Below the pieces are notes generated by a model. That model was not told the DNA's origin, searched no databases, and was given only the letters and a program-made list of their open reading frames with translations. A DNA stretch of 29,177 nucleotides. It comes from SVTX01 sp045653805 (GTDB taxonomy: Bacteria > Bacillota > Clostridia > Oscillospirales > CAG-272). The stretch is from positions 1-29,177 of the forward strand of contig JAZOMF010000051.1 of assembly GCA_045653805.1 (NCBI GenBank), given 5' to 3'. Position 1 is the first letter of the stretch, and every line of letters starts with the position of its first letter. The position numbers and the translations under genes are program-made. Shown piece after piece: positions 14,148 to 23,234 of this stretch.

Positions 14148-15200
14148 TTATTTGTTACAATCATTCCATATAGGATTACCGATAGCTATGCGAAGATCCT
14201 CGGTTTCGTCGAAGACCTCAGCACGGTAAAATGCAACGTTCTTTGCGTCAAGAGCAAAGTACGATGGCTCGGTGCAGCTTATCTTGTCGCTGAAAACTAC
14301 GCCCTTGTCGTCGAGAATGTCGATGCGATAGGTGTGCTCGGGATTCTTGATCGAGCGATGGAAGTCGTCTATGGCAACTATCAACTTTTGACCGTCAAAA
14401 TCACAGCTGCCGCCCATTCTGGTGTCACCCAAGCACATACGGATGCCCACACTTCCGCAAGTAAAGTCACCATCTCTCATATATTTTATATAGCAAGCAC
14501 TCTTCTTTTCCTCTGCGTAGAAGGTGGTAAGCGCGTTGTCGCGGGCTACGGTGTGACCGTCCTCTCCTGAGCAAGCAAATACTCTCTTGCCAAGAGAAAG
14601 CAGGTCGGTCCAAAGCTTGTAATTATCTGCCGTCCAGCTGTTTCGCATATCGTGATAGAAAATCTCAAGTCCAACTCCATCGCGGAACCAATATTCCAAG
14701 GGATCGTCACTGTTTACGTATTGCTTGGGGTGAGGATACACAAAAAATCCGCCGCGAGCCATTACAGATTCAATGATTTGGAGAAATCTTGCTTTTGGAT
14801 AGGGGCAATAGGAGAAATGCCCCTCGCTGCCACCGCTAAACTTGAATTCTTCAAACTCTGAAAGCAATTCTTCAAGCTGCTTTGGGTCGGAAAATATCAT
14901 ATTATAGTGAAGCTCGCGTTTGGTGGCGGTACATTCCCTGATGATGGTACTGGGCTCGGTGCCACCGATGAAGATGCTGTCATCCCACTCGGGGAGGTAC
15001 ATATGTCTGACCTGCTTGTGGTCGAGAATGGCAACGAAGTCCATTCCAAGGCGCTCAAGGTCTATTTTCCACTGTTCGAGAGTGGATTTTCCGTCGCTGG
15101 TGCCACCTGTTGCGCCGTGGTTGTGCATATCGCCTTGATATGCGCGTCTGCCACTGTAAATGTCATTAATTCGATTGATTTCGTTCTGTGAAGCTCTCAT
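14148..15200 (-). CDS. PHP-domain metal-dependent hydrolase
   Basis: 350 residues. PHP motifs are visible: GDMHNHG (H26, H28), LDH (D60, H61), TEPST (E82), HPKQY and CSGEDGH. These residues bind two or three metal ions for phosphoester or related hydrolysis. The C-terminal ~100 residues look beta-rich (TYRIDILDDKGVVFSD...), a second domain seen on some PHP proteins of sugar-rich loci. No signal peptide, so cytoplasmic. AAGGAAGG precedes the ATG. It is a single-gene unit with a near-consensus promoter. The substrate is unknown. Confidence 0.82.
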   Translation of the reverse strand: MRASQNEINRINDIYSGRRAYQGDMHNHGATGGTSDGKSTLEQWKIDLERLGMDFVAILDHKQVRHMYLPEWDDSIFIGGTEPSTIIRECTATKRELHYNMIFSDPKQLEELLSEFEEFKFSGGSEGHFSYCPYPKARFLQIIESVMARGGFFVYPHPKQYVNSDDPLEYWFRDGVGLEIFYHDMRNSWTADNYKLWTDLLSLGKRVFACSGEDGHTVARDNALTTFYAEEKKSACYIKYMRDGDFTCGSVGIRMCLGDTRMGGSCDFDGQKLIVAIDDFHRSIKNPEHTYRIDILDDKGVVFSDKISCTEPSYFALDAKNVAFYRAEVFDETEDLRIAIGNPIWNDCNK

Positions 15201-15240
15201 TTTGTTGCCTTCCTTTCATTTATGAATGGATTACAATTAA

Positions 15241-15269
15241 ATTATAACCTTTTGGTGGGTAAATGTCAA
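15241..15269 (-). promoter_or_regulatory. Promoter for PHP gene
   Basis: On the minus strand TTGACA (15269-15264), 17-bp spacer, TATAAT (15246-15241). Full consensus in both boxes. Confidence 0.88.
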
Positions 15270-15442
15270 GGAAAAAGTTCAAAATTTAAGTAAAAAGATA
15301 TGGATTTCGATGTGTATTTTTGGAAAAATGTAACCGAAATGGCGCGAAAAGCATACAATTTTATAGATCACAACGTGCAAGATGGAGAAAATGAGCCTGC
15401 AAATTTGCAAGAAATAAGTTTTTGAAAGGGAATTGTATAAAA

Positions 15443-15559
15443 ATGAATGCCAATGAAAATAATCTTGCAAAAAACTGCAAGGGGAAAATGCCGGGAAGAT
15501 TTCAAAAAAACTACATTTTATTAATATATAAGCATATGGCGCTTTTCTATAGCTCCTAA
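15443..15559 (+). CDS. Possible small ORF, 38 residues (weak)
   Basis: ATG at 15443, preceded by GAAAGGG about 12 nt upstream, opens a 38-codon frame ending at TAA 15559. It lies in the long gap 15270-15820, which is AT-rich and otherwise holds only small palindromes: TGCAAATTTGCA at 15398-15409 and CTTGCA/TGCAAG at 15464-15481. No promoter is clear and I recognise no family. It may be chance. Confidence 0.15.
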   Translation: MNANENNLAKNCKGKMPGRFQKNYILLIYKHMALFYSS

Positions 15560-15776
15560 CGATGCTTTGCGGTGTGTTTGTTGATAGGTGAAAATGTATG
15601 CATTTTTGCAGGGAAAAATGAAAGATGCTGCAGAATTTTGGGTCTGAGAAATGGTGATTCGTATTCTTGTACTACGCAAAATGGCAGGAAAAGAAGTCTT
15701 TTAGTGGTATTTCGTTGCTTAAAAATTGCAAAAATTGGGTGAATATACAGCTGCAACGATGTAGTTGTTGCTATTG

Positions 15777-15808
15777 TGTTAACAATCGTGAGTTTTTTTG
15801 TTAACAAT
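15777..15808 (+). promoter_or_regulatory. Paired TGTTAACAAT sites upstream of opp promoter
   Basis: TGTTAACAAT occurs at 15777-15786 and again at 15799-15808, 22 bp apart or about two helical turns. The second copy extends to the palindrome TTGTTAACAA. The pair ends 12 bp before the -35 box, a typical position for a transcription activator. The regulator is unknown. Confidence 0.45.
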
Positions 15809-15820
15809 GCGATTTTGGGC

Positions 15821-15849
15821 TTGATTTTTTTTGCACGCTGTGTTAGAAT
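15821..15849 (+). promoter_or_regulatory. Promoter of the opp operon
   Basis: TTGATT (15821-15826), 17-bp spacer, TAGAAT (15844-15849), 35 bp upstream of the oppA ATG. Confidence 0.68.
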
Positions 15850-15884
15850 CTATACAATCTTTTTTACAGAAAGGAAAGAAAATC

Positions 15885-18320
15885 ATGAACAACAAAAAGA
15901 TTTTCAGAGGCGTGCTCGCAGCGCTCCTCGCAGCACTTATGGTGCTGTCAATCGTCGCTTGTGTTCCTAGTGTGACTGAGGAAGAGGAAAAGGTATATAC
16001 TTATAATACTTACACTGCAATCTCTCCCACAAACTGGAATGAGCTCACTTACCAGGATAACAACGACACCCAGATCATGAGCTACCTCGGCAGCTCCTTC
16101 TTCACCTTCGACTTCAAGTTCGACGAGAACGGCGAGATCGTTACCGGCGACTTCGAGATCAAGTACGAAGCAGCTACCAAGCTCGAAGACGTTACCGCAG
16201 CTTATGCTGAGGCTTGGGGTCTCCCCGCTGACGGCAAGGGCTACGCGTACAAGATCACTCTCCGCGATGATCTTAAGTGGCAGAATGGCGATCCTATCGT
16301 TGCTGGCGACTTCGTTTACACCATGGAGCAGCAGCTTGATCCCGCATTCAAGAACTACCGTGCAGACTCCTTCTACGTTGGTGCAACCATTATCGCTAAC
16401 GCTCAGAAGTTTGCTAAGCAGGGTGAGTCCGGCTGGTTCGCAGCAGACGCTCCCTACGCAACCTACACCACTGACCTCGATTCTATAATCGTGTTCACTA
16501 TGGCTCCCTCTAGCGAGGAAGTTCCTGCACAGGCTTCCTTCAGAGATGCTTTCGGTTTCCCTGCAAGCTATGATGCAACTGCTACCGCAGCTTACCTTAT
16601 CGCTAACTACCTTGCTGACTCTGCATTCACCGCAGAAACCGCAGCAGCTATGGAAGGTAAGACCATGGCTGAGATCAAGGCTGATCCTACTCTCAAGGCA
16701 GCTTGGGACGCACTCATTGGTTTCTGGCAGACCGAGCCCGATGAAGAGCTCGACTTCTTCATTACTAACTACACCTACCCTGAAATGACCTTTGACAAGG
16801 TTGGTATTTTCGCAGCTTCCGACTACGAGCTCGTTATCGTTCTCGAGAAGGCTCTTGACCTTCTTAAGGAAGACGGCAGCCTTTCCTACAAGGCAGCATA
16901 CAACATGGCTTCTCTCCCCCTCGTTCACAAGGAAACTTACGAGGCTAACAAGAAGGAGCCTGCATCCGGTTCCGATCTTTGGACCTCCACCTACAACTCC
17001 AGCGTAGAGTCCACCATGTCTTGGGGTCCCTACAAGCTTGAAAGCTTCCAGGCTGGTAAGCAGTACACTCTCGTTAAGAACGATCAGTGGTTCGGCTACG
17101 CTCTCGAAGAGAACGAAGGCCTCTACCAGACTGACAGAATCGTTTGCGACACTATCGAGGAATGGAACTCTGCATGGGTTAAGTTCCTTGCGGGTGAAAT
17201 CGACGGTATCGGTATCGACGTATCCGTTGCAGACGACTACAAGGGCTCTGATAGAGCTTACTTCACTCCCGACGACTTCGTAGCATCTCTCCAGCTCCAG
17301 TCCAGCGAAGAGCAGCTTGCAGCTCGTCAGACCGCAGGCGTTAACAAGACTCTTCTTGCTGACGTAAGATTCAGAAAGGCACTCTCTCTCTCCATCAACA
17401 GAGCAGACTTTGCCGCTAAGACCACTACATCCTCTCTCCAGGGCTTTGGTCTTTACAACTCCATGCACTACTACGACGTTGCTAACGGTAAGGCTTACAG
17501 AGAGTCTGACGCTGCAAAGAAGGTTCTTTGCGACATCTACAACGTTGACTACAACCAGTACGCAAACCTTGATGAGGCTGTTGATGCTATCACCGGTTAC
17601 GATATCGATGCAGCAAGAGCTCTCGTTACCGAGGCTTACAATGATGCACTCGCAGCTGGCAAGATCAGCGCAACCGATAAGGTAGTTCTTACCATGGGTA
17701 GCGGTGCTATCAACGAAGTTGTACAGAGAAGATTTGACTACATCACTGCAGCTTGGAAGGAGCTCGTTGTTGGAACTCCTCTTGAGGGCAGACTTGAAAC
17801 TGAGGTTAAGGACTTCGGTTCTGCTTGGTCTAACGACTTCCGCGCAGGTAAGTATGATGTATGTATGGGCGGTTGGACCGGAGCAGCTTGGGATCCCGGC
17901 TACTTCCTCCTCGCTTACCTCAGCCCCGACTACATGTACTCCGCAGCTTGGGACACCAGCTCCACTATGATGACCTTCACCATGATGGGTGAGGAGTACA
18001 CCATGTCTCTTATGGACTGGTACGACTGCCTTAACGGTGCATCCGGCGCAGCTCACAACTGGAGCGACGCTGTTCTTGAGCAGGAAGACAGACTTCCCCT
18101 TATCGCTGCTCTTGAGAAGGAAGTTCTTAAGGTTTACTACACTGTGCCCCTTTACAACAACTTCAGCGCATCTCTCCTCTCCTACAAGGTTGATTACGTA
18201 ACTTACACCTACAACACCTTCATGTCTTACGGTGGAATTAAGTACATGACCTTCAACTTCAGCGATGCTGAATGGGCTGAGCAGGTTGCTGCAGCAAACG
18301 GCGAGTTCGATTACAAGTAA
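15885..18320 (+). CDS. oppA: Oligopeptide ABC transporter substrate-binding lipoprotein
   Basis: 811 residues from ATG 15885, chosen for the AAAGGAAAG upstream. The signal peptide ends in lipobox IVAC (Cys 26). The fold is family 5 solute-binding: LRDDLKWQNGDPIVAGDFVYTME near the N-terminus, SWGPYKLESFQAG in the middle and RFRKALSLSINR later. It captures peptides outside the cell for OppBCDF. It is much longer than E. coli OppA (543): extra segments rich in Ala and acidic residues occur around FTAETAAAMEG and SSEEQLAARQTAG. Codon use is strongly biased to C-ending codons, a sign of high expression. A hairpin after the stop may set its higher level relative to the permeases. Confidence 0.92.
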   Translation: MNNKKIFRGVLAALLAALMVLSIVACVPSVTEEEEKVYTYNTYTAISPTNWNELTYQDNNDTQIMSYLGSSFFTFDFKFDENGEIVTGDFEIKYEAATKLEDVTAAYAEAWGLPADGKGYAYKITLRDDLKWQNGDPIVAGDFVYTMEQQLDPAFKNYRADSFYVGATIIANAQKFAKQGESGWFAADAPYATYTTDLDSIIVFTMAPSSEEVPAQASFRDAFGFPASYDATATAAYLIANYLADSAFTAETAAAMEGKTMAEIKADPTLKAAWDALIGFWQTEPDEELDFFITNYTYPEMTFDKVGIFAASDYELVIVLEKALDLLKEDGSLSYKAAYNMASLPLVHKETYEANKKEPASGSDLWTSTYNSSVESTMSWGPYKLESFQAGKQYTLVKNDQWFGYALEENEGLYQTDRIVCDTIEEWNSAWVKFLAGEIDGIGIDVSVADDYKGSDRAYFTPDDFVASLQLQSSEEQLAARQTAGVNKTLLADVRFRKALSLSINRADFAAKTTTSSLQGFGLYNSMHYYDVANGKAYRESDAAKKVLCDIYNVDYNQYANLDEAVDAITGYDIDAARALVTEAYNDALAAGKISATDKVVLTMGSGAINEVVQRRFDYITAAWKELVVGTPLEGRLETEVKDFGSAWSNDFRAGKYDVCMGGWTGAAWDPGYFLLAYLSPDYMYSAAWDTSSTMMTFTMMGEEYTMSLMDWYDCLNGASGAAHNWSDAVLEQEDRLPLIAALEKEVLKVYYTVPLYNNFSASLLSYKVDYVTYTYNTFMSYGGIKYMTFNFSDAEWAEQVAAANGEFDYK

Positions 18321-18348
18321 TATTTATCGTCTTAATGTTAACGACTTT

Positions 18349-18372
18349 GAGGGATAGTTTCAGCTATCCCTC
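18349..18372 (+). promoter_or_regulatory. Intercistronic hairpin between oppA and oppB
   Basis: Perfect 9-bp stem GAGGGATAG/CTATCCCTC (18349-18357, 18364-18372) with a 6-nt loop and no U-tract. Such a hairpin could protect the oppA mRNA end or partly reduce read-through, so that the binding protein exceeds the membrane subunits. Confidence 0.6.
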
Positions 18373-18411
18373 ATTGTCGGTTTAATTAACAAAGAAAGGA
18401 GATTGCAAAAT

Positions 18412-19434
18412 ATGTATATGTTCAAATATATATGCAAAAGAGTAGGGCTTATGCTCGTCATCTTTTCCATTATTTTTGTAACATGCTTCGTTTTGATCAG
18501 ACTCGTTCCCATTAATACGAGCGTTGGTCTCGGTCAGGACAAGGATATACTGATAGCGCAGATCAAGGACAGAGGCTACGATAGGCCTATCCCCGAGCAG
18601 CTGGCTCTGTATATCAGAAGAATCGTTGTTGACGGCGATTTTGGTAGAGCATACGATAAGATGCCTAATATCAAGATGAACACGCCCGTTATCGACGTAT
18701 TCATTGAGAGACTTCCTCCTACAATTTTGATAAATATTATGTCATCTTTGTTGGCAGTTCCCGTAGGTATCGCTCTCGGTATCTTTGCGGCTCTTAAGAA
18801 AAATAAGTGGCAGGACCACGTTATCAGTACGGCAGTAATGGTGATCATCTCCGTACCTTCATTCGTATACGGATCACTTTTCCTTTACGTTATATGCTTC
18901 AAGCTGGGCATTTTGCCGAAGGAGATCGCCTCCTTGCCCGTAATAGCTAAGCAGTATGCTCTCGAGTATATTCCTTTTACGGCAAACTGGGATCTTTATC
19001 TGAATCCCACAATGATCAAATCCATGCTTCCCGCAGTACTCTGTATGTCCTTTGGTTCTATCGCAGGATATACTCGTTTCACTCGCGCGGAGCTTACCGA
19101 GGTTCTTACCAGCGAATTTATGCTCTTGGCGAGAACTAAGGGACTTACCAAGGCTCAGGCAACCGTTAGACACGCTCTCCGTAACGCGATGGTACCGATC
19201 TTCCCGTCCATCATCGGTGAGGTTTTGAGCGTTCTTTCCGGATCTCTGGTTATCGAGAGAATTTTCTCTATCCCCGGTGTCGGAGCACTTTATTTGAATG
19301 CAATCAATGCGCAGGATTACGATTTCTTCATGCTTCTCTCCAGCTTCTACCTCTTGGTAGGTCTGGCGGCAGGCTTGGTTATCGACCTTTCCTACGGTTT
19401 CATAGATCCTAGAATAAGAATGGGGGCGAAGTAA
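18412..19434 (+). CDS. oppB: Oligopeptide ABC transporter permease OppB
   Basis: 340 residues. Six membrane helices of the binding-protein-dependent permease fold. The N-terminal helix is followed by a periplasm-side segment ending GDFGRAYDKMPNIKMNTPVIDVFIERLPPT. The EAA loop that docks the ATPase is RTKGLTKAQATVRHALRNAM. The C-terminus GFIDPRIRMG is typical. ATG 18412 follows AGAAAGGAG at about 10 nt; the in-frame TTG at 18403 lies one base after the ribosome binding site and is rejected. The stop overlaps the oppC start (TAATG). Confidence 0.94.
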   Translation: MYMFKYICKRVGLMLVIFSIIFVTCFVLIRLVPINTSVGLGQDKDILIAQIKDRGYDRPIPEQLALYIRRIVVDGDFGRAYDKMPNIKMNTPVIDVFIERLPPTILINIMSSLLAVPVGIALGIFAALKKNKWQDHVISTAVMVIISVPSFVYGSLFLYVICFKLGILPKEIASLPVIAKQYALEYIPFTANWDLYLNPTMIKSMLPAVLCMSFGSIAGYTRFTRAELTEVLTSEFMLLARTKGLTKAQATVRHALRNAMVPIFPSIIGEVLSVLSGSLVIERIFSIPGVGALYLNAINAQDYDFFMLLSSFYLLVGLAAGLVIDLSYGFIDPRIRMGAK

Positions 19435-20990
19435 TGAAGGCGTCTGAATACGTTATTTCTAAAGAAAAATTCGTTTTCCATTCCACAGAGGGAAATATTC
19501 ACGATAAAAAGCTTGATACAAAGCCCGTATCCTATTTCCAGGACGCGCTCTATCGCTTCGCAAGAAACAAGGCTTCTATCGCGGCGGCAGCGATCATTAT
19601 TTTGTTGGTGGTCTTTGCCATCATTGGTCCCGTTATCTCCTCCTATACCGTTTCGTATAAGGATGAGACTTATGCGCTTGTTGTACCCAAGAATAAGATC
19701 TTCTACGATCTCGGCATCCCCTTCTGGGATGGAGGTCAGGATAAGGAAGTAAACGCAAAGACTTACAATGAATATCTTTATATCGAGGAAGAGTTCCAGA
19801 AGGTCGATCCCGAATATTCGGTTATCATGTCTGACGTTAAAGAGGTTGAAAAGTTTGAGGTAGGAAAGCTCAAGAAGCTTTTTGCCTTCAGAGTTGATAC
19901 CTACAACGCAGTCGGCGCGAAGTATCTGCTTCTCAACACCGCACAGTATGAGGCTGTCCAGAAATATCAGGACGAGCACGGCGTTCAGATCATTCTCCCC
20001 TATGCGCCTCACGCAGAGGCTCGTCAGGATGCTAACAATGCTAACATCTGGTATCAGACCAAGGTTGGTGACGGTAATAAGACCGAGGTCATTTATGACG
20101 ATCACGGAGACCTGATCCCCGCGTATGTCGCAGAAAACGGTACCGACAATTACACAAGTAAAATGCTTCTGGAGGATGGCGATAAGATCTACGGCTATGC
20201 TAAGAAGATGCAGGGCGACCAGTGGGAGATCCGTGTAAACTACAAGGCTTACTACTCCTACTACCACAGCTCCGTTCTCAAGGACGGCATTACCGAGCCC
20301 TCCTTCCTCTTCGGTGCTGACGATGCAGGACGCGACCTCTTTACCCGTCTTGCAAGCGGCGCAAGATTTTCCTTTATTCTTGCTATCATTGTTGCTTCCG
20401 TTAACCTTTTCGTAGGTGCTATCTACGGCTCCATCGAGGGATACTACGGCGGCAAGATAGATATTATCATGGAGAGAATCGTTGACCTTCTGTCCTCGAT
20501 CCCCTTTATGATCGTTATATCGCTTCTCAGATATAATCTCGACGTATCCGACCTCGTTATTCTGTTTATATCCTTCTTCCTTACCGGTTGGACGGGAATG
20601 GCAGGACGTACGAGAATGCAGTTCTACCGCTTTAAGAACCAGGAATACGTTTTGGTTGCAAGAACTCTCGGAGCAAAGGACTCCAGAATCATGTTCAAGC
20701 ACATTTTCCCCAACGCAATAGGTACTCTTATCACCAGCTCTGTCCTTGTTATCCCCGGAGTTATCTTCTCCGAGACAAGCCTTAGCTACCTTGGTATTAT
20801 CAACCTCAACGGTGACCAGATGACCAGCGTAGGTACCCTTCTCTCTATGGGACAGGGCAAGCTTTTCACACATCCTCACATCATTTTGTTCCCCGCGATC
20901 TTTATCAGCTTGTTGATGCTTTGCTTCAACCTGTTCGGTAACGGATTGCGCGACGCGTTCAACCCGTCCTTGAGAGGAAACGAAGAATAA
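19434..20990 (+). CDS. oppC: Oligopeptide ABC transporter permease OppC with large outer insert
   Basis: 518 residues against about 300 for typical OppC. TM1 spans about 48-68. The segment FGADDAGRD, which normally follows about 20-30 residues later, is at 293-301, so about 195 extra residues lie between them on the outer face. The extra part is hydrophilic with repeated Tyr, Asp and Lys and no Cys. The permease core then continues with five helices and an EAA loop (RTLGAKDSRIMFKHIFPNA). It forms the channel with OppB. The added domain may contact OppA, which is itself enlarged. ATG is shared with the oppB stop. The ORF is intact. Confidence 0.9.
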   Translation: MKASEYVISKEKFVFHSTEGNIHDKKLDTKPVSYFQDALYRFARNKASIAAAAIIILLVVFAIIGPVISSYTVSYKDETYALVVPKNKIFYDLGIPFWDGGQDKEVNAKTYNEYLYIEEEFQKVDPEYSVIMSDVKEVEKFEVGKLKKLFAFRVDTYNAVGAKYLLLNTAQYEAVQKYQDEHGVQIILPYAPHAEARQDANNANIWYQTKVGDGNKTEVIYDDHGDLIPAYVAENGTDNYTSKMLLEDGDKIYGYAKKMQGDQWEIRVNYKAYYSYYHSSVLKDGITEPSFLFGADDAGRDLFTRLASGARFSFILAIIVASVNLFVGAIYGSIEGYYGGKIDIIMERIVDLLSSIPFMIVISLLRYNLDVSDLVILFISFFLTGWTGMAGRTRMQFYRFKNQEYVLVARTLGAKDSRIMFKHIFPNAIGTLITSSVLVIPGVIFSETSLSYLGIINLNGDQMTSVGTLLSMGQGKLFTHPHIILFPAIFISLLMLCFNLFGNGLRDAFNPSLRGNEE

Positions 20991-21085
20991 GGAATTTACC
21001 AAAATATTTCTATTACAAATAAGATTGAGCCGATGTGACAGGGAATTGACCTATGTCATGTTCGGCAGAAAGGAATGGTCTATTT

Positions 21086-23233
21086 ATGGATAAGAAATTA
21101 GAAGTAAAGAATCTGCAAATATCATTCCGTACTCAAGGTGGAATTGTTAAGGCCGTTAGAAACATCTCCTTTGATCTTTATAAGGGAGAAACTTTGGCGA
21201 TCGTTGGTGAGTCCGGCTCCGGAAAATCTGTAACCAGTAAGGCTATTATGGGTATTCTGGCGGGCAACTCGATCGTTGAGGGCGGCGAGATACTATATGA
21301 CGGACAGGATTTACTGAAAATTTCTGAGGAAGACTTCCACAAGCTCCGCGGAGATAAAGTGGCAATGATCTTCCAGGATCCCATGTCGAGCCTTAATCCT
21401 ATCATGCGAATCGGTGAGCAGTTGACCGAGGCTATGATCCTTAAGGCAAAGACAGGTAAGAAAAACGCTAAAAACGCGTTTAACTCCAAGCTTAAAATGC
21501 TTGGCGACAATATAAAGGCGGCTTATGCCGCAGAGGGGACCGATGCAAATGCCGAGGTTTCCGAAAAGCTTAAGAGATTCGATGCCTTCTGTATTGAGGC
21601 TACGAAGATCGAGCTTGCATTCAATGAGGCTTACGGAAATGCAGTTCAGCTCGAAATGGATGCTGATAATGCACTCCTTATGCTTCAGAAACACAAGAAG
21701 TTCGACGTCGCTTCTACTATGAAGCGCCTTCGCAAGTTCTTTGTTCAGTCCTACAATCCTTATGTTATCGTAAAGGATGCGGAAGCCATCGATCTTGAAA
21801 ACAGAATGAGCGCAATCATTTCTGCCGGAAAGAACGTTAATCTTGGAGAAGCATTGATTCTTGTTGAAACTATCAGCACTTTTGTCAAGGAGGCTCTTAA
21901 CAAGGAGCAGCCTAACTTCTTCACAATGAGCTTCTACGTTATGTGCAATCCCGATGCTGATCTCAGCACTATGTCGGTTGCAGATATGAACAGAATGACT
22001 CGTGAGTATCTTGACGAGAATTTCATGTTCGATTTCATTGCTACTGCCGAAAAGGGTGTAGCTTATTCTCACAATAAGTCTGTTGAGTACAAGAAGGAGT
22101 GCATTGCAGATCTTCTTGATGCTATCAACTACTTCAAGGAGGGTGAGCTTTCCGAGGCGGAAGCAAATAAGCATCTCAAGAATCTCTCTGCTAAGGTTGC
22201 TAAGGCGATCGATCACCTCAGCATCAAGAAGGAGAGCGTAGAGCACGTTTTCAGTTCTGCATTTGAGAACGCTATCAACGAATACTTCGACGGTGTTAAG
22301 AATAACCCCGTTCAGGAGAAGATCTATCTTAAAAACAAGGCGAAGTATGATGCTATCATCAATAAGGGACGTCAGCCTGACTGGGTACTTACTCCCCAGA
22401 TCGTAGTTGATCTCGACCTTAAGCGCGCTAACATCTGCAAGGTCCTTGAGGCGGTTTATAATCATTATATGTCCGTTATCGAGAACGATATGTATTTCGA
22501 CGTTAACGCCGCTGTGGTTGATATCATCGACTATCTTAAGGATCAGGCGTCTAAGTTCGTTGTTAAGATGAACAAGAGTATCGCGAAGGCAAAGGCGATC
22601 AAGCTTATGGAGGAGGTCGGTATTCCCGAGCCTGCTACCCGTTTCAAGCAGTATCCCTTTGAGTTCTCCGGCGGTATGAGACAGAGAATCGTTATTGCGA
22701 TCGCTCTTTCCGCTAACCCCGATATTCTTATCTGTGATGAGCCTACCACCGCTCTTGACGTTACCATTCAGGCTCAGATCCTTGAGCTTATCAATGATAT
22801 TAAGAGAAAGAGAAATCTTTCCGTAATATTTATTACCCACAACATGGGTGTCGTTGCTAATATGGCGGACAGAATTGCAGTTATGTACGCAGGTAAGATC
22901 GTTGAGCACGGAACCGCGGAAGAAATCTCCTACGAGCCCGCTCATCCTTATACCTGGGCACTTCTCAGCAGTATGCCCGACCTCCATACAACCGAAAGAC
23001 TTGAGTCTATCCCCGGTACTCCTCCCAATATGATCTATCCTCCTAAGGGTGATGCATTTGCGGCGAGAAACAAGTACGCGCTTGAGATCGACTTTGAGCT
23101 TGAGCCTCCTCTCTTTGAGGTTAGCCCCACCCACTATGCGGCAACTTGGCTGCTCCATCCCAACGCTCCCGCTGTTGAGATGCCCCAGCTTATCAAGTCC
23201 CGTATTGAACGCATGAAGAAGGAGAGACAGTAA
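21086..23233 (+). CDS. oppD: Oligopeptide ABC transporter ATPase OppD with large internal insert
   Basis: 715 residues against about 330-350 for typical OppD. Walker A is GESGSGKS (41-48), the Q-loop Gln is in IFQDP (Q97), the signature is FSGGMRQR (527-534), Walker B is LICDEP, and the H-loop is ITHN. About 375 residues, mainly charged and helix-forming, sit between the Q-loop and the signature. The C-terminal peptide-transporter motif ESIPGTPPN is present, but the four cysteines usual in OppD/DppD (CX5CX6CX17C) are D656, N662, D669 and T687. Hydrolysis motifs are intact, so it should be active. ATG 21086 follows AAAGGA at 11 nt; ATG 21053 in frame is possible. Confidence 0.9.
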   Translation: MDKKLEVKNLQISFRTQGGIVKAVRNISFDLYKGETLAIVGESGSGKSVTSKAIMGILAGNSIVEGGEILYDGQDLLKISEEDFHKLRGDKVAMIFQDPMSSLNPIMRIGEQLTEAMILKAKTGKKNAKNAFNSKLKMLGDNIKAAYAAEGTDANAEVSEKLKRFDAFCIEATKIELAFNEAYGNAVQLEMDADNALLMLQKHKKFDVASTMKRLRKFFVQSYNPYVIVKDAEAIDLENRMSAIISAGKNVNLGEALILVETISTFVKEALNKEQPNFFTMSFYVMCNPDADLSTMSVADMNRMTREYLDENFMFDFIATAEKGVAYSHNKSVEYKKECIADLLDAINYFKEGELSEAEANKHLKNLSAKVAKAIDHLSIKKESVEHVFSSAFENAINEYFDGVKNNPVQEKIYLKNKAKYDAIINKGRQPDWVLTPQIVVDLDLKRANICKVLEAVYNHYMSVIENDMYFDVNAAVVDIIDYLKDQASKFVVKMNKSIAKAKAIKLMEEVGIPEPATRFKQYPFEFSGGMRQRIVIAIALSANPDILICDEPTTALDVTIQAQILELINDIKRKRNLSVIFITHNMGVVANMADRIAVMYAGKIVEHGTAEEISYEPAHPYTWALLSSMPDLHTTERLESIPGTPPNMIYPPKGDAFAARNKYALEIDFELEPPLFEVSPTHYAATWLLHPNAPAVEMPQLIKSRIERMKKERQ

Positions 23234-23234
23234 T

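Noticed and set aside
15948..18056. 702-codon minus-strand open frame opposite oppA
   Set aside because: It lies fully within oppA, whose family is clear. The long antisense frame is a by-product of strongly biased codon use; there is no start signal or recognisable domain.
19392..21002. 536-codon minus-strand open frame opposite oppC
   Set aside because: OppC motifs on the plus strand are clear and overlap-coupled with oppB; the antisense frame has no support.
21086..23233. An intein as the explanation of the long OppD
   Set aside because: The extra segment lacks the Cys/Ser start and His-Asn-Cys/Ser end of inteins, and it lies between rather than inside conserved motifs.
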